NCBI RefSeq assembly: GCF_001005295.1
Contig: NZ_LBMK01000001.1
Location: 382,735 to 428,917 of the forward strand
Direction of reading: 5' to 3'
DNA from: Streptomyces yangpuensis
GTDB taxonomy: Bacteria; Actinomycetota; Actinomycetes; Streptomycetales; Streptomycetaceae
DNA: 46,183 bases
Shown: one piece after another, positions 26,194 to 33,778 of the stretch
How the letters are laid out: every line of letters starts with the position of its first letter
Numbering within the stretch: the stretch's first letter is position 1
Program-made: the position numbers and the translations under genes
The notes under the pieces: model-generated
Databases searched by the model: none
Seen by the model: only the letters and a program-made list of their open reading frames with translations
What the model was told of the DNA's origin: nothing

Positions 26194-26811
26194 ATGGGAG
26201 AGCAGGAGACGCCTACCGGTCCGGTCAAGCGCCGGCTCGGCGTGATGGGCGGGACATTCGACCCGATCCACCACGGACACCTGGTGGCCGCCAGCGAGGT
26301 GGCCGCCCTGTTCCACCTCGACGAGGTGGTGTTCGTGCCGACCGGTGAGCCGTGGCAGAAGTCCCAGCGGGCCGTCTCGCCCGCCGAGGACCGCTACCTG
26401 ATGACGGTCATCGCCACGGCGTCGAACCCGCAGTTCTCGGTGAGCCGCATCGACATCGACCGCGGCGGACCGACCTACACGATCGACACCCTGCGGGACC
26501 TGAAGGCGCTGAACGACGACGCCGACCTGTTCTTCATCACGGGTGCCGACGCGCTCGCCCAGATCCTGACCTGGCGGAACGCCGACGAGCTCTTCTCGCT
26601 CGCCCACTTCATCGGAGTCACCCGGCCGGGCCATGTGCTCACCGACGACGGGCTCCCCGAGGGCGGCGTCTCCCTGGTAGAGGTGCCCGCACTGGCGATC
26701 TCGTCCACGGACTGCCGCGCACGGGTCGCCCAGGGTGATCCCGTCTGGTACCTGGTGCCGGACGGCGTGGTGCGCTACATCGACAAGCGTGAGCTGTACC
26801 GGGGAGCCTGA
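26194..26811 (+). CDS. nadD: Nicotinate-nucleotide adenylyltransferase
   Basis: A 205-residue enzyme of NAD synthesis that joins nicotinate mononucleotide and ATP to give deamido-NAD. The nucleotidyltransferase motif [12 protein letters not shown] is at residues 19-30. Further family features are [25 protein letters not shown] and the C-terminal [13 protein letters not shown] signature that binds ATP. Start ATG 26194 is supported by TAGGCT 8 nt upstream. The first 14 residues (polar, variable) precede the conserved domain. It sits before an LCP-family gene and rsfS; nadD-(LCP)-rsfS-phosphatase order is the conserved actinobacterial context, in which nadD and rsfS are very often neighbours. 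Confidence 0.95.
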   Translation: MGEQETPTGPVKRRLGVMGGTFDPIHHGHLVAASEVAALFHLDEVVFVPTGEPWQKSQRAVSPAEDRYLMTVIATASNPQFSVSRIDIDRGGPTYTIDTLRDLKALNDDADLFFITGADALAQILTWRNADELFSLAHFIGVTRPGHVLTDDGLPEGGVSLVEVPALAISSTDCRARVAQGDPVWYLVPDGVVRYIDKRELYRGA

Positions 26812-26835
26812 GCTTCCGGAGAGAGGGGCCCCGCG

Positions 26836-28530
26836 GTGAACGACCGACAGGATCAGTACGGCCGATACGATCCGCATACAGCCCACGAGCAGCAGCTCAT
26901 CGGCTACGACGCGTACGGGCGGCCGGTGTACGGCCGGGCGCCCGCGCAGTCCGCCCCCCAGTACGAGCAGCAGCAGGGCTACGCCTACGACTACCAGGAC
27001 TACGGGCAGCAGCAGCAGTACTACCAGCAGCAGCCGACGGCCCAGGAGTACGGGCAGCAGGAGTACACCCAGGCGCCCTCCTACGGGTACGACGCGCAGC
27101 AGAGCCCCCAGCAGGCCCCGCAGCAGACGCAGCAGCAGGCCCAGCAGTGGATCCCGCAGCAGACGGCGCCCGAGCCGGCGCCGGCCGGGCAGCCCGCCTC
27201 CCCGGCGCAGCGGCCGGCCGCCCAGGTCCCCGAGCCGCGCCGGCCCGAGGGCGGGTCCGAGGCGGGGCGGGACTACCGCACCGAGATGTTCGCCTTCATC
27301 GACCAGCCGGACGAGGACTCCGAGGACGTCATCGACTGGCTCAAGTTCACCGAGAGCCGCACCGAGCGCCGCGAGGAGGCCCGCCGCCGCGGCCGCAACC
27401 GGGTGGTCGCGCTCATCGTCGTCCTGGCGGTGTTCGTCGTCGCCGGCCTCGGCTACCTCTGGTACGCGGGCAAGCTGCCGTTCCTCGACGGTCCCGGGAA
27501 GAAGACCGCCGCCACCGCGGAGGCCGGCGCGCAGAAGCGCGACATGATCGTCGTACATCTGCACAACACCAAGAAGGGCGGCACCTCCTCGGCGCTGCTC
27601 GTCGACAACGTCACCACCAAGCAGGGCGCCACCGTCCTGCTGCCGAACACCCTCGCCCTCACCGGCCAGGACGGGACCGCCACGGCACTCGGCAAGGCGG
27701 TCGGGGAGGGCGGCCTCGGCACCCGCGAGGCTCTCGACTCCGTGCTCGGCACCCGCATCGGCGGCACCTGGCGCCTGGACACCCCCTTCCTGGAGAACCT
27801 GGTCGAGCTGGTCGGCGGCATCGAGGCCGACACCGACACCGCGGTCCCGGCCGACGACGCGGCCAGGACCCCGGCCGTGGGCCAGGGCCAGAAGCAGAGC
27901 CTGAGCGGCCCGATGGCCGTCGCGTACGCCACGTACCGCGCCCAGGGCGAACCGGAGGCCAAGCAGCTGGAGCGCACGGGCAAGGTGCTCCACGCGGTCC
28001 TGCGCAAGTTCCCGAGCGACCCGAAGGCGGGGGCGGTCACGGTCGAGAGCATCGGCCAGATCCTCGATCCCGCACTGAACGCGCAGACCCTCGGGACGAT
28101 GCTGTCCAAGCTCGGCGCGCACGCCAAGGTGGGCGCCTACCGCACCGACGTCATCGCGGTGAAGCCGGACGGGACGCTCACGGACGACGCCAACAAGAAG
28201 GTCGTCAAGGAGGTGCTCGGCGGCTCCGCTGGCGCGGCGCAGCCCGGCGCCAGCCCGCGCGTCGGTCTCAAGGACGCCTCCGGCGACGAGAAGACGCAGG
28301 TCGCGGCCAAGGCGGCGCTGATGAACGGCGGCTACGCCTTCGTGGACGGCGGCAAGGCCGACAAGACCGCGGCCGCCTCGCAGATCACCTACCAGGACGA
28401 CGCCCAGCGCGACCGCGCGATCGAGGTCGCCAAGACGCTGGGGTTGCCGGAGACGGTCGTGAAGAAGGCCGAGAACGTCGTGAACGCCGACGTGGTGGTG
28501 ATCCTCGGGAAGGACTACAAGGCCCCCTGA
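26836..28530 (+). CDS. LCP (LytR-CpsA-Psr) family protein with degenerate active site
   Basis: A 564-residue protein. Residues 1-105 are Gln/Tyr-rich and low in complexity; 106-180 are Pro/Glu-rich; a membrane helix lies at about 188-212 (VVALIVVLAVFVVAGLGYLWY). Outside the membrane are an LCP-type domain (about 235-425) and a LytR_C-type domain (about 460-560, ending VVVILGKDY). LCP enzymes move wall polymers from lipid carrier to peptidoglycan. The usual IPRDT motif reads LPNT here (Pro270-Asn271-Thr272). The later GD..R..RQ segment reads GEPEAKQLERTGKV. Key Arg and Asp residues are thus missing or moved, so it may be inactive or act differently. By position it corresponds to S. coelicolor SCO2578 (PdtA) as I recall it. 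GTG start follows GGAGAGAGG; it is 24 nt after nadD. A double palindrome ends the transcript. Confidence 0.85.
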   Translation: MNDRQDQYGRYDPHTAHEQQLIGYDAYGRPVYGRAPAQSAPQYEQQQGYAYDYQDYGQQQQYYQQQPTAQEYGQQEYTQAPSYGYDAQQSPQQAPQQTQQQAQQWIPQQTAPEPAPAGQPASPAQRPAAQVPEPRRPEGGSEAGRDYRTEMFAFIDQPDEDSEDVIDWLKFTESRTERREEARRRGRNRVVALIVVLAVFVVAGLGYLWYAGKLPFLDGPGKKTAATAEAGAQKRDMIVVHLHNTKKGGTSSALLVDNVTTKQGATVLLPNTLALTGQDGTATALGKAVGEGGLGTREALDSVLGTRIGGTWRLDTPFLENLVELVGGIEADTDTAVPADDAARTPAVGQGQKQSLSGPMAVAYATYRAQGEPEAKQLERTGKVLHAVLRKFPSDPKAGAVTVESIGQILDPALNAQTLGTMLSKLGAHAKVGAYRTDVIAVKPDGTLTDDANKKVVKEVLGGSAGAAQPGASPRVGLKDASGDEKTQVAAKAALMNGGYAFVDGGKADKTAAASQITYQDDAQRDRAIEVAKTLGLPETVVKKAENVVNADVVVILGKDYKAP

Positions 28531-28590
28531 CCGGGCCGCGGCCCGGTCGGCAGGGGGCGCTCGCGCCCGCGCGGAACGTTCCGCGCGGGC
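28529..28590 (+). terminator. Tandem perfect palindromes after the LCP gene
   Basis: Two perfect palindromes follow each other: 20 bp at 28529-28548, overlapping the LCP stop codon, and 26 bp at 28565-28590 (centre AACGTT). Both can form strong hairpins. There is no U tract. They are the likely terminator between the LCP gene and rsfS. Confidence 0.7.
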
Positions 28591-28649
28591 GTCGTCGGCG
28601 TACATGAGACCCTTGTAAGGATCTGCCCGCCAACCCGAAAGCATGGCCA

Positions 28650-29096
28650 GTGACCGCCACGGACCGCTCCATCGAGCTCATCACCACCGCTGCCCAGGCC
28701 GCGGCCGACCGGCTCGCGCACGACATCATCGCGTACGACGTCAGCGACGTGCTGTCGATCACCGACGCCTTCCTGCTCGCCTCGGCGCCCAACGACCGTC
28801 AGGTCAAGTCGATCGTCGACGAGATCGAGGAGCGCCTGCAGAAGGAGCTCGGCGCCAAGCCGGTGCGCCGTGAGGGCGACCGCGACGCCCGCTGGATCCT
28901 GCTCGACTACGTCGACATCGTCGTCCACGTCCAGCACAGCGAGGAGCGGGTCTTCTACGCGCTGGAGCGCCTGTGGAAGGACTGCCCCGAGATCGAGCTC
29001 CCCGAGGACGCCAAGCTCACCATCGGCAAGGCCGAGGAGCATGCCAAGCTGCGCGAGGCGGCGGGCGACGACGACCTGGACGGTGATCTGTTCTGA
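28650..29096 (+). CDS. rsfS: Ribosomal silencing factor RsfS
   Basis: A 148-residue protein of the RsfS/Iojap family. It binds L14 on the 50S subunit and blocks subunit joining, lowering translation when nutrients are short. Family features include SIELITTAAQAAADRLAHDI, the block VSDVLSITDAFLLASAPNDRQV, GDRDARWILLDYVDIVVHVQ and ERVFYALERLWKDC. The acidic tail DDDLDGDLF is typical of actinobacterial members. Start GTG 28650 fits the family length; the nearby ATG 28643 is out of frame. Its TGA overlaps the apparent CTG start of the following phosphatase gene, suggesting translational coupling. Confidence 0.95.
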   Translation: MTATDRSIELITTAAQAAADRLAHDIIAYDVSDVLSITDAFLLASAPNDRQVKSIVDEIEERLQKELGAKPVRREGDRDARWILLDYVDIVVHVQHSEERVFYALERLWKDCPEIELPEDAKLTIGKAEEHAKLREAAGDDDLDGDLF

Positions 29097-29749
29097 GCGC
29101 GACCACCTCGGGCCGGTCCGGCCGGAAGATCGTCCTCTGGCGGCACGGCCAGACCTCGTGGAACCTGGAGCGGCGCTTCCAGGGCTCGACGGACATCGAG
29201 CTGACCGAGACGGGCCTGGCGCAGGCGCGCCGCTCGGCGCGGCTGCTCGCCTCGCTGAAGCCGGACGCCATCGTCGCGTCCGACCTGAAGCGCGCCGCCG
29301 CCACGGCGGCCGAGCTGGCCGCGGTCACGGGCCTGCCCGTGACGCACACCGGCGCGCTGCGCGAGACGTACGCCGGCGAGTGGCAGGGCCTGACGCACGA
29401 GGAGATCGTCGAGAAGTACGGCGAGCAGTACGCGGCGTGGAAGCGCGGCGAGCCGGTCCGCCGGGGCGGCGGTGAGCTGGAGACCGAGGTCGCCGACCGC
29501 GCCGCGCCCGTGGTGCTGGACCACAGCGACCGGCTGCCGGTGAACGGCACCCTGGTCGTGGTCAGCCACGGCGGCACCATCCGTACGACCATCGGCCGGC
29601 TGCTGGGCCTGGAGGCGCGTTCCTGGGAGAGCCTGGGCGGGCTCTCCAACTGCTGCTGGTCCGTCCTCGGCGAGGGCGCACGCGGCTGGCGCCTGCTGGA
29701 GCACAACGCCGGCACCCTGCCGGAACCGGTGCTCGGCGACGACGACTGA
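29093..29749 (+). CDS. Histidine phosphatase family protein with apparent CTG start
   Basis: A 218-residue enzyme. The catalytic RHG motif (Arg17-His18-Gly19) is in LWRHGQTSWNLERRFQG. Later elements are SDLKRAAATAAELA, the acid-base Glu in LRETYAGEWQG, and SHGGTIRTTIGRLLG with the second catalytic His. The family includes phosphoglycerate mutases and broad phosphatases; the substrate cannot be told from the sequence. In this frame there is a stop at 29084-29086, and between it and RHG there is no ATG, GTG or TTG. The only candidate is CTG 29093, which overlaps the rsfS stop (CTGA). The first internal GTG, at 29339, would remove the active site. The CTG initiation therefore looks real and coupled to rsfS translation. 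Confidence 0.88.
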   Translation: MSATTSGRSGRKIVLWRHGQTSWNLERRFQGSTDIELTETGLAQARRSARLLASLKPDAIVASDLKRAAATAAELAAVTGLPVTHTGALRETYAGEWQGLTHEEIVEKYGEQYAAWKRGEPVRRGGGELETEVADRAAPVVLDHSDRLPVNGTLVVVSHGGTIRTTIGRLLGLEARSWESLGGLSNCCWSVLGEGARGWRLLEHNAGTLPEPVLGDDD

Positions 29750-29790
29750 GCGGGCTCCCTGCCGCTTCCCACAGGGGCTCCGACCCGGAT

Positions 29791-29820
29791 TTCACTTTCC
29801 GGCTGGTCACAGGCTAGAGT
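29791..29820 (+). promoter_or_regulatory. Promoter of tRNA-Ala copy 1
   Basis: TTCACT (29791-29796), an 18-nt spacer, and TAGAGT (29815-29820) form a reasonable promoter. Transcription would start near 29827, about 48 nt before the tRNA. A 7-bp hairpin (GTTCTTC 29819-29825 with GAAGAAC 29838-29844) lies in the leader. Confidence 0.45.
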
Positions 29821-29874
29821 TCTTCTTGTTCGCAGCGAAGAACACCGGAGACGGGGGAAGCGCAGCGGAGAGCG

Positions 29875-29947
29875 GGGCTATAGCTCAGTTGGTAGAGCGC
29901 CTGCATGGCATGCAGGAGGTCAGGAGTTCAATTCTCCTTAGCTCCAC
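29875..29947 (+). tRNA. tRNA-Ala (GGC), copy 1
   Basis: A 73-nt cloverleaf. The acceptor arm GGGGCTA pairs with TAGCTCC and is followed by discriminator A. The anticodon stem CCTGC/GCAGG encloses loop ATGGCAT with anticodon GGC at 29908-29910. The T arm carries GTTCAATTC. CCA is not encoded. It reads alanine codons GCC and GCU; GCC is the dominant Ala codon in this genome. The sequence is identical to copy 2. Confidence 0.97.
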
Positions 29948-29953
29948 AATCAG

Positions 29954-29992
29954 GATCCCGTCCCCAAGTGGGGGCGGGATCCTTGTTTTTGT
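29954..29992 (+). terminator. Intrinsic terminator of tRNA-Ala copy 1
   Basis: A 13-bp stem (29954-29966 with 29971-29983, one G-T wobble) closes an AAGT loop and is followed by TTGTTTTTG. It is a classical U-tract terminator, rare among the terminators in this window. Confidence 0.9.
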
Positions 29993-30089
29993 ACCCTTTG
30001 CGTTTGCTGACCTGGCCCGCACCGGCGTGGCAGAATCGGACGGCCGGAGGGGGAGTCGACGGCCCGACGCGGGAGGGAGTCGCGAACGG

Positions 30090-30323
30090 ATGGGTGCACA
30101 CCGGCGCCGGTGCGACTGGTGCAACAACGGGACGCCGATCGTGCGGGACATGGACCCGGTCAACCCCGACTACCAGTACTGGTGCGAGGAATGCGCGCGG
30201 GCGCTGATCATAAAAGGCGACCCGATCGAGACGTACCGGGAGCTGGAAGGGGAGCCGATCTACGGACGGCTGCTCGACGAGCACTGCACGCTCAAACGGT
30301 TCTATCAGTTCGCGAGAGCGTGA
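30090..30323 (+). CDS. Small zinc-ribbon-like protein between the tRNA genes
   Basis: A 77-residue protein with two CxxC pairs: CDWC (residues 8-11) and CEEC (32-35), the spacing of a one-zinc ribbon. The rest is helical and charged (DPIETYRELEGEPIYGRLLDEH) and ends in FYQFARA. No membrane or signal segment is seen. ATG 30090 follows GGGAGGGA at 12 nt. The open frame extends further upstream through the first tRNA, but nothing there looks like protein. It is flanked by two identical tRNA-Ala genes. The function is not known to me; a nucleic-acid or protein-binding role is only suggested by the ribbon. Confidence 0.75.
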   Translation: MGAHRRRCDWCNNGTPIVRDMDPVNPDYQYWCEECARALIIKGDPIETYRELEGEPIYGRLLDEHCTLKRFYQFARA

Positions 30324-30371
30324 CAGACCGTCGCAAAGCGGACATGGCCCGAGGTTGATGGAAACCGATTT

Positions 30372-30399
30372 TTGGACCAGGGCCATGACCGTGTAATGT
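30372..30399 (+). promoter_or_regulatory. Promoter of tRNA-Ala copy 2
   Basis: TTGGAC (30372-30377), a 16-nt spacer and TAATGT (30394-30399) give a good vegetative promoter match. The transcript would start near 30406, about 49 nt before the tRNA. Confidence 0.55.
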
Positions 30400-30454
30400 T
30401 TGGGACGTCGCCAAGGGGAACCAGCAAGGGAAACCGAAGCGGCAGGCAGGGCAA

Positions 30455-30527
30455 GGGGCTATAGCTCAGTTGGTAGAGCGCCTGCATGGCATGCAGGAGG
30501 TCAGGAGTTCAATTCTCCTTAGCTCCA
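30455..30527 (+). tRNA. tRNA-Ala (GGC), copy 2
   Basis: A 73-nt gene identical base for base to the copy at 29875-29947, with anticodon GGC at 30488-30490. CCA is not encoded. Promoter and terminator differ from copy 1, so the duplication is limited to the mature tRNA and a few flanking bases (GGGGCTA... up to the CCACA after the acceptor). Confidence 0.97.
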
Positions 30528-30534
30528 CAGTGAA

Positions 30535-30567
30535 GAAGCGGGCCACCCGGATCGGGTGGCCCGCTTC
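30535..30567 (+). terminator. Terminator of tRNA-Ala copy 2
   Basis: A perfect 15-bp stem (30535-30549 with 30553-30567) closes a GAT loop and is followed by TCGTTGTG. It starts 8 nt after the tRNA. Confidence 0.85.
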
Positions 30568-30617
30568 TCGTTGTGTCACCGGGTGGAACGGCCGAGCGTC
30601 GGCGGGGGCCGCTGCGG

Positions 30618-30629
30618 TACCCTGACGCC
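30618..30629 (+). promoter_or_regulatory. -10 box for the leuS leader transcript
   Basis: TACCCT at 30618-30623 lies 6 nt before the ATG of the leader peptide, so the transcript should start almost at that codon. No clear -35 is seen 16-18 nt upstream. Confidence 0.55.
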
Positions 30630-30668
30630 ATGCGTGCCGTACGCCTCCTGCTTACCGAGCCGCGCTGA
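30630..30668 (+). CDS. leuS leader peptide (Leu-rich)
   Basis: A 12-residue [15 protein letters not shown], ends at TGA 30666-30668. Its three successive leucine codons (CTC CTG CTT, 30645-30653) include CTT, which is rare in this genome. It starts 6 nt after TACCCT and lies directly ahead of a terminator with a U tract and of leuS. In leader-peptide attenuation, a ribosome stalled at Leu codons for lack of charged tRNA-Leu changes the folding so that the terminator does not form. The end of this ORF (CCGCGC, around 30660-30665) can pair with GCGCGG at 30700-30705, as such a mechanism needs. Confidence 0.7.
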   Translation: MRAVRLLLTEPR

Positions 30669-30674
30669 TCAGTA

Positions 30675-30732
30675 CCGACCTTCGAAACGGTCGGCCTCGG
30701 CGCGGCGCCCCCTCCTGTGCGAGGGGTTTTTT
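30675..30732 (+). promoter_or_regulatory. Transcription attenuator upstream of leuS
   Basis: A hairpin CCGACC (30675-30680) with GGTCGG (30689-30694) is followed by the terminator stem CCCCTC (30709-30714) with GAGGGG (30721-30726), loop CTGTGC, then T6 (30727-30732). The terminator lies 50 nt before the leuS ATG, so read-through is needed for expression. CTCGGCGCGG (30696-30705) can pair with the end of the leader ORF instead. Control by leucyl-tRNA charging is inferred from this layout. Confidence 0.7.
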
Positions 30733-30781
30733 CGTTTGGACAGCAGAGACGGCAGAGACGATCGATGGAGCTTCAGAAATC

Positions 30782-33646
30782 ATGAGCGAGACGAACACCC
30801 CGGCCCCCGAGGCGGCCGAGGCGCACCGTTACACGGCTGCCATGGCCGCCGACATCGAGGCACGCTGGCAGGACGTCTGGGACGCGCAGGGCACCTACGA
30901 GGCCCCGAACCCGACCGGTGACCTGGCCGGGGACCCGGCGGTCGTCGCGCGGCCCAAGAAGTTCATCATGGACATGTTCCCCTACCCGTCCGGCGCGGGC
31001 CTGCACGTCGGTCACCCGCTCGGGTACATCGCCACCGACGTCTATGCCCGCCACCAGCGGATGACCGGCCACAACGTCCTGCACACCCTGGGATTCGACG
31101 CCTTCGGCCTGCCGGCCGAGCAGTACGCCGTGCAGACCGGCACGCACCCGCGCGTGTCGACCGAGGCCAACATCGAGAACATGAAGATCCAGCTGCGCCG
31201 GCTGGGCCTGGGCCACGACAAGCGCCGGTCGTTCGCCACGATCGACCCGGACTACTACAAGTGGACCCAGTGGATCTTCCTGCAGATCTACAACTCCTGG
31301 TACGACGCGGCCGCGAAGAAGGCCCGGCCGATCGCCGAGCTGGTCGCTGCCTTCGAGGACGGCTCCCGTGAGGTCCCCGGCGGCCGCGCCTGGGCCGCCC
31401 TGACCGCGGCCGAGCGGGCCGACGTACTGAACGGTTTCCGGCTGGCCTACTCCTCCGACGCGCCCGTCAACTGGTGCCCCGGGCTGGGCACCGTACTGGC
31501 CAACGAGGAGGTCACCGCCGACGGCCGCTCCGAGCGCGGCAACTTCCCGGTCTTCAAGTCCAAGCTGAGCCAGTGGAACATGCGGATCACCGCGTACGCC
31601 GACCGGCTGCTGGACGACCTGGACGCGCTGGACTGGCCCGAGGCCATCAAGCTGCAGCAGCGCAACTGGATCGGCCGCAGCGAGGGCGCGCGCGTCGACT
31701 TCGCGCTGGGCGACGAGGCCATCACCGTCTTCACCACCCGCCCGGACACGCTGTTCGGCGCCACGTACATGGTGCTGGCGCCCGAGCACCCGCTGGTCGA
31801 GAAGTTCATCCCGGCCGCCTGGCCCGAGGGCACCCACGACGTGTGGACGGGCGGGCACGCCACCCCGGCCGAGGCCGTCACCGCCTACCGCAAGCAGGCT
31901 GCCTCGAAGTCGGACGTCGAGCGCCAGGCCGAGGCCAAGGACAAGACCGGTGTCTTCACCGGCGAGTACGCGATCAACCCGGTCAGCGGCGACAAGGTCC
32001 CCGTCTTCATCGCCGACTACGTCCTGATGGGCTACGGCACCGGCGCGATCATGGCCGTTCCGGCCCACGACAGCCGGGACTTCGAGTTCGCGCGCGCCTT
32101 CGAGCTGCCGATGCGCTGCGTCGTGCAGCCCTCCGACGGCCGCGGCACCGACCCGGCCGAGTGGGACGACGCCTTCGCCTCGTACGACGCGAAGCTGGTC
32201 AACTCCACGGGCGAGGGCATCTCGCTGGACGGCCTGGGCGTCGTCGAGGCGAAGGCCGCGATCACCGAGTGGCTGGCCGAGCGCGGCATCGGTGAGGGGA
32301 CGGTCAACTTCCGCCTGCGCGACTGGCTGTTCAGCCGTCAGCGGTACTGGGGCGAGCCCTTCCCGATCGTCTACGACGAGGACGGCGTCGCGCACTCCCT
32401 GCCCGAGTCGATGCTGCCGCTGGAGCTGCCGGAGGTCGAGGACTACTCGCCGCGCACCTTCGAGCCGGACGACGCGGACTCGCAGCCGGAGACCCCGCTG
32501 TCGCGCAAGGCCGACTGGGTCAACGTCGAGCTGGACCTGGGCGACGGCGTGAAGTCCTACCGGCGCGAGACCAACACCATGCCCAACTGGGCCGGTTCCT
32601 GCTGGTACGAGCTGCGCTACCTGGACCCGAACAATGCCTCCGCGCTGGTCGACCCGGAGATCGAGCAGTACTGGATGGGCCCCCGCGAGGGCGCTCCGCA
32701 CGGCGGTGTCGACCTGTACGTGGGCGGCGCCGAGCACGCGGTGCTGCACCTGCTGTACGCCCGCTTCTGGTCGAAGGTGCTGTTCGACCTGGGCCACGTG
32801 TCGTCGGCGGAGCCGTTCCACAAGCTGTTCAACCAGGGCATGATCCAGGCGTACGCCTACACCGACGAGCGCGGTGTGTACGTCCCGGCGGCCGAGGTCG
32901 AGGAGCGCGACGGCGCGTACTTCCACGAGGGCAAGCAGGTCAAGCGCGAGCACGGCAAGATGGGCAAGTCCCTGAAGAACGCCGTCACGCCCGACGAGAT
33001 CTGCGAGGAGTACGGCGCCGACACGCTGCGCCTGTACGAGATGGCGATGGGCCCGCTGGACGTCTCCCGTCCGTGGGACACGCGCGCCGTGGTCGGCCAG
33101 TACCGGCTGCTGCAGCGCCTGTGGCGCAACATCGTGGACGAGGAGAGCGGCGCGGTCACCGTCGTCGACGCCGAGCCCGCCGAGGACACCCTGCGCGCGC
33201 TGCACAAGGCCATCGACGGGGCCGGCGCCGACCTGGCGGGGCTGCGGTTCAACACCGCCATCGCCAAGATCACCGAGCTGAACAACACCCTGACGAAGGC
33301 GGGCCGCCCGCTGGAGCGCTCGGTGGCCGAGCGGCTGGTCCTGCTGGTCGCCCCGCTGGCCCCGCACATCGCGGAGGAGCTGTGGCACCGGCTGGGCCAC
33401 ACCGACTCGGTGGTCCACCAGGACTTCCCCGTGGCGGACCCGGCGTACGTCGTGGACGAGACCGTCACGTGCGTGGTGCAGGTCAAGGGCAAGGTCAAGG
33501 CGCGCCTGGAGGTCCCGCCCGCGATCACCGACGCCGACCTGGAGCAGCTGGCCGTGACCGACGCCGGTGTCGTCGCCGCGCTGGGCGGCGCGGAGATCCG
33601 CAAGGTGATCGTGCGCGCGCCGAAGCTGGTGAACATCGTGATCTGA
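30782..33646 (+). CDS. leuS: Leucine--tRNA ligase
   Basis: A 954-residue class I aminoacyl-tRNA synthetase. It has the HIGH-type motif HVGH (75-78) within [15 protein letters not shown], the CP1 editing domain (about 255-450, with [20 protein letters not shown]), the tRNA-synthetase block [17 protein letters not shown], and the KMSKS-type motif present as KMGKS (726-730) in [10 protein letters not shown]. The anticodon-binding and C-terminal domains complete the protein. It charges tRNA-Leu and edits mischarged isoleucine or norvaline. ATG 30782 lies 50 nt after the T6 of an attenuator whose leader peptide has three Leu codons, so it is probably induced when Leu-tRNA charging is low. Two tandem copies of GCAGAGACG (30743-30760) lie in the untranslated stretch before it. 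Confidence 0.97.
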   Translation: MSETNTPAPEAAEAHRYTAAMAADIEARWQDVWDAQGTYEAPNPTGDLAGDPAVVARPKKFIMDMFPYPSGAGLHVGHPLGYIATDVYARHQRMTGHNVLHTLGFDAFGLPAEQYAVQTGTHPRVSTEANIENMKIQLRRLGLGHDKRRSFATIDPDYYKWTQWIFLQIYNSWYDAAAKKARPIAELVAAFEDGSREVPGGRAWAALTAAERADVLNGFRLAYSSDAPVNWCPGLGTVLANEEVTADGRSERGNFPVFKSKLSQWNMRITAYADRLLDDLDALDWPEAIKLQQRNWIGRSEGARVDFALGDEAITVFTTRPDTLFGATYMVLAPEHPLVEKFIPAAWPEGTHDVWTGGHATPAEAVTAYRKQAASKSDVERQAEAKDKTGVFTGEYAINPVSGDKVPVFIADYVLMGYGTGAIMAVPAHDSRDFEFARAFELPMRCVVQPSDGRGTDPAEWDDAFASYDAKLVNSTGEGISLDGLGVVEAKAAITEWLAERGIGEGTVNFRLRDWLFSRQRYWGEPFPIVYDEDGVAHSLPESMLPLELPEVEDYSPRTFEPDDADSQPETPLSRKADWVNVELDLGDGVKSYRRETNTMPNWAGSCWYELRYLDPNNASALVDPEIEQYWMGPREGAPHGGVDLYVGGAEHAVLHLLYARFWSKVLFDLGHVSSAEPFHKLFNQGMIQAYAYTDERGVYVPAAEVEERDGAYFHEGKQVKREHGKMGKSLKNAVTPDEICEEYGADTLRLYEMAMGPLDVSRPWDTRAVVGQYRLLQRLWRNIVDEESGAVTVVDAEPAEDTLRALHKAIDGAGADLAGLRFNTAIAKITELNNTLTKAGRPLERSVAERLVLLVAPLAPHIAEELWHRLGHTDSVVHQDFPVADPAYVVDETVTCVVQVKGKVKARLEVPPAITDADLEQLAVTDAGVVAALGGAEIRKVIVRAPKLVNIVI

Positions 33647-33686
33647 GCCGCCGGAAGGCGCCACCCCCGCATGGGGGAGATCCCGT

Positions 33687-33729
33687 ACGGGCAGGTTGGG
33701 GGTTCGAATGGAACCCCTGGCCTGCCCGT
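33687..33729 (+). terminator. Two-part hairpin after leuS
   Basis: A 9-bp outer stem (33687-33695 with 33721-33729) and a 7-bp inner stem (33699-33705 with 33711-33717) with loop GAATG lie 40 nt after the leuS stop. No U tract follows. The inner arm resembles a tRNA T-arm (GGTTCGAAT), but there is no tRNA. Confidence 0.7.
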
Positions 33730-33778
33730 GGCGTTTACCTTGGAGGGGAAGAGCCGACGCCTGGGGAAAGGGGCCGTC

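Noticed and set aside
33697..33717. tRNA gene suggested by a GGTTCGAAT-like stretch after leuS
   Set aside because: There is no acceptor stem, D-arm or anticodon arm at the right distances; it is part of the leuS terminator hairpin.
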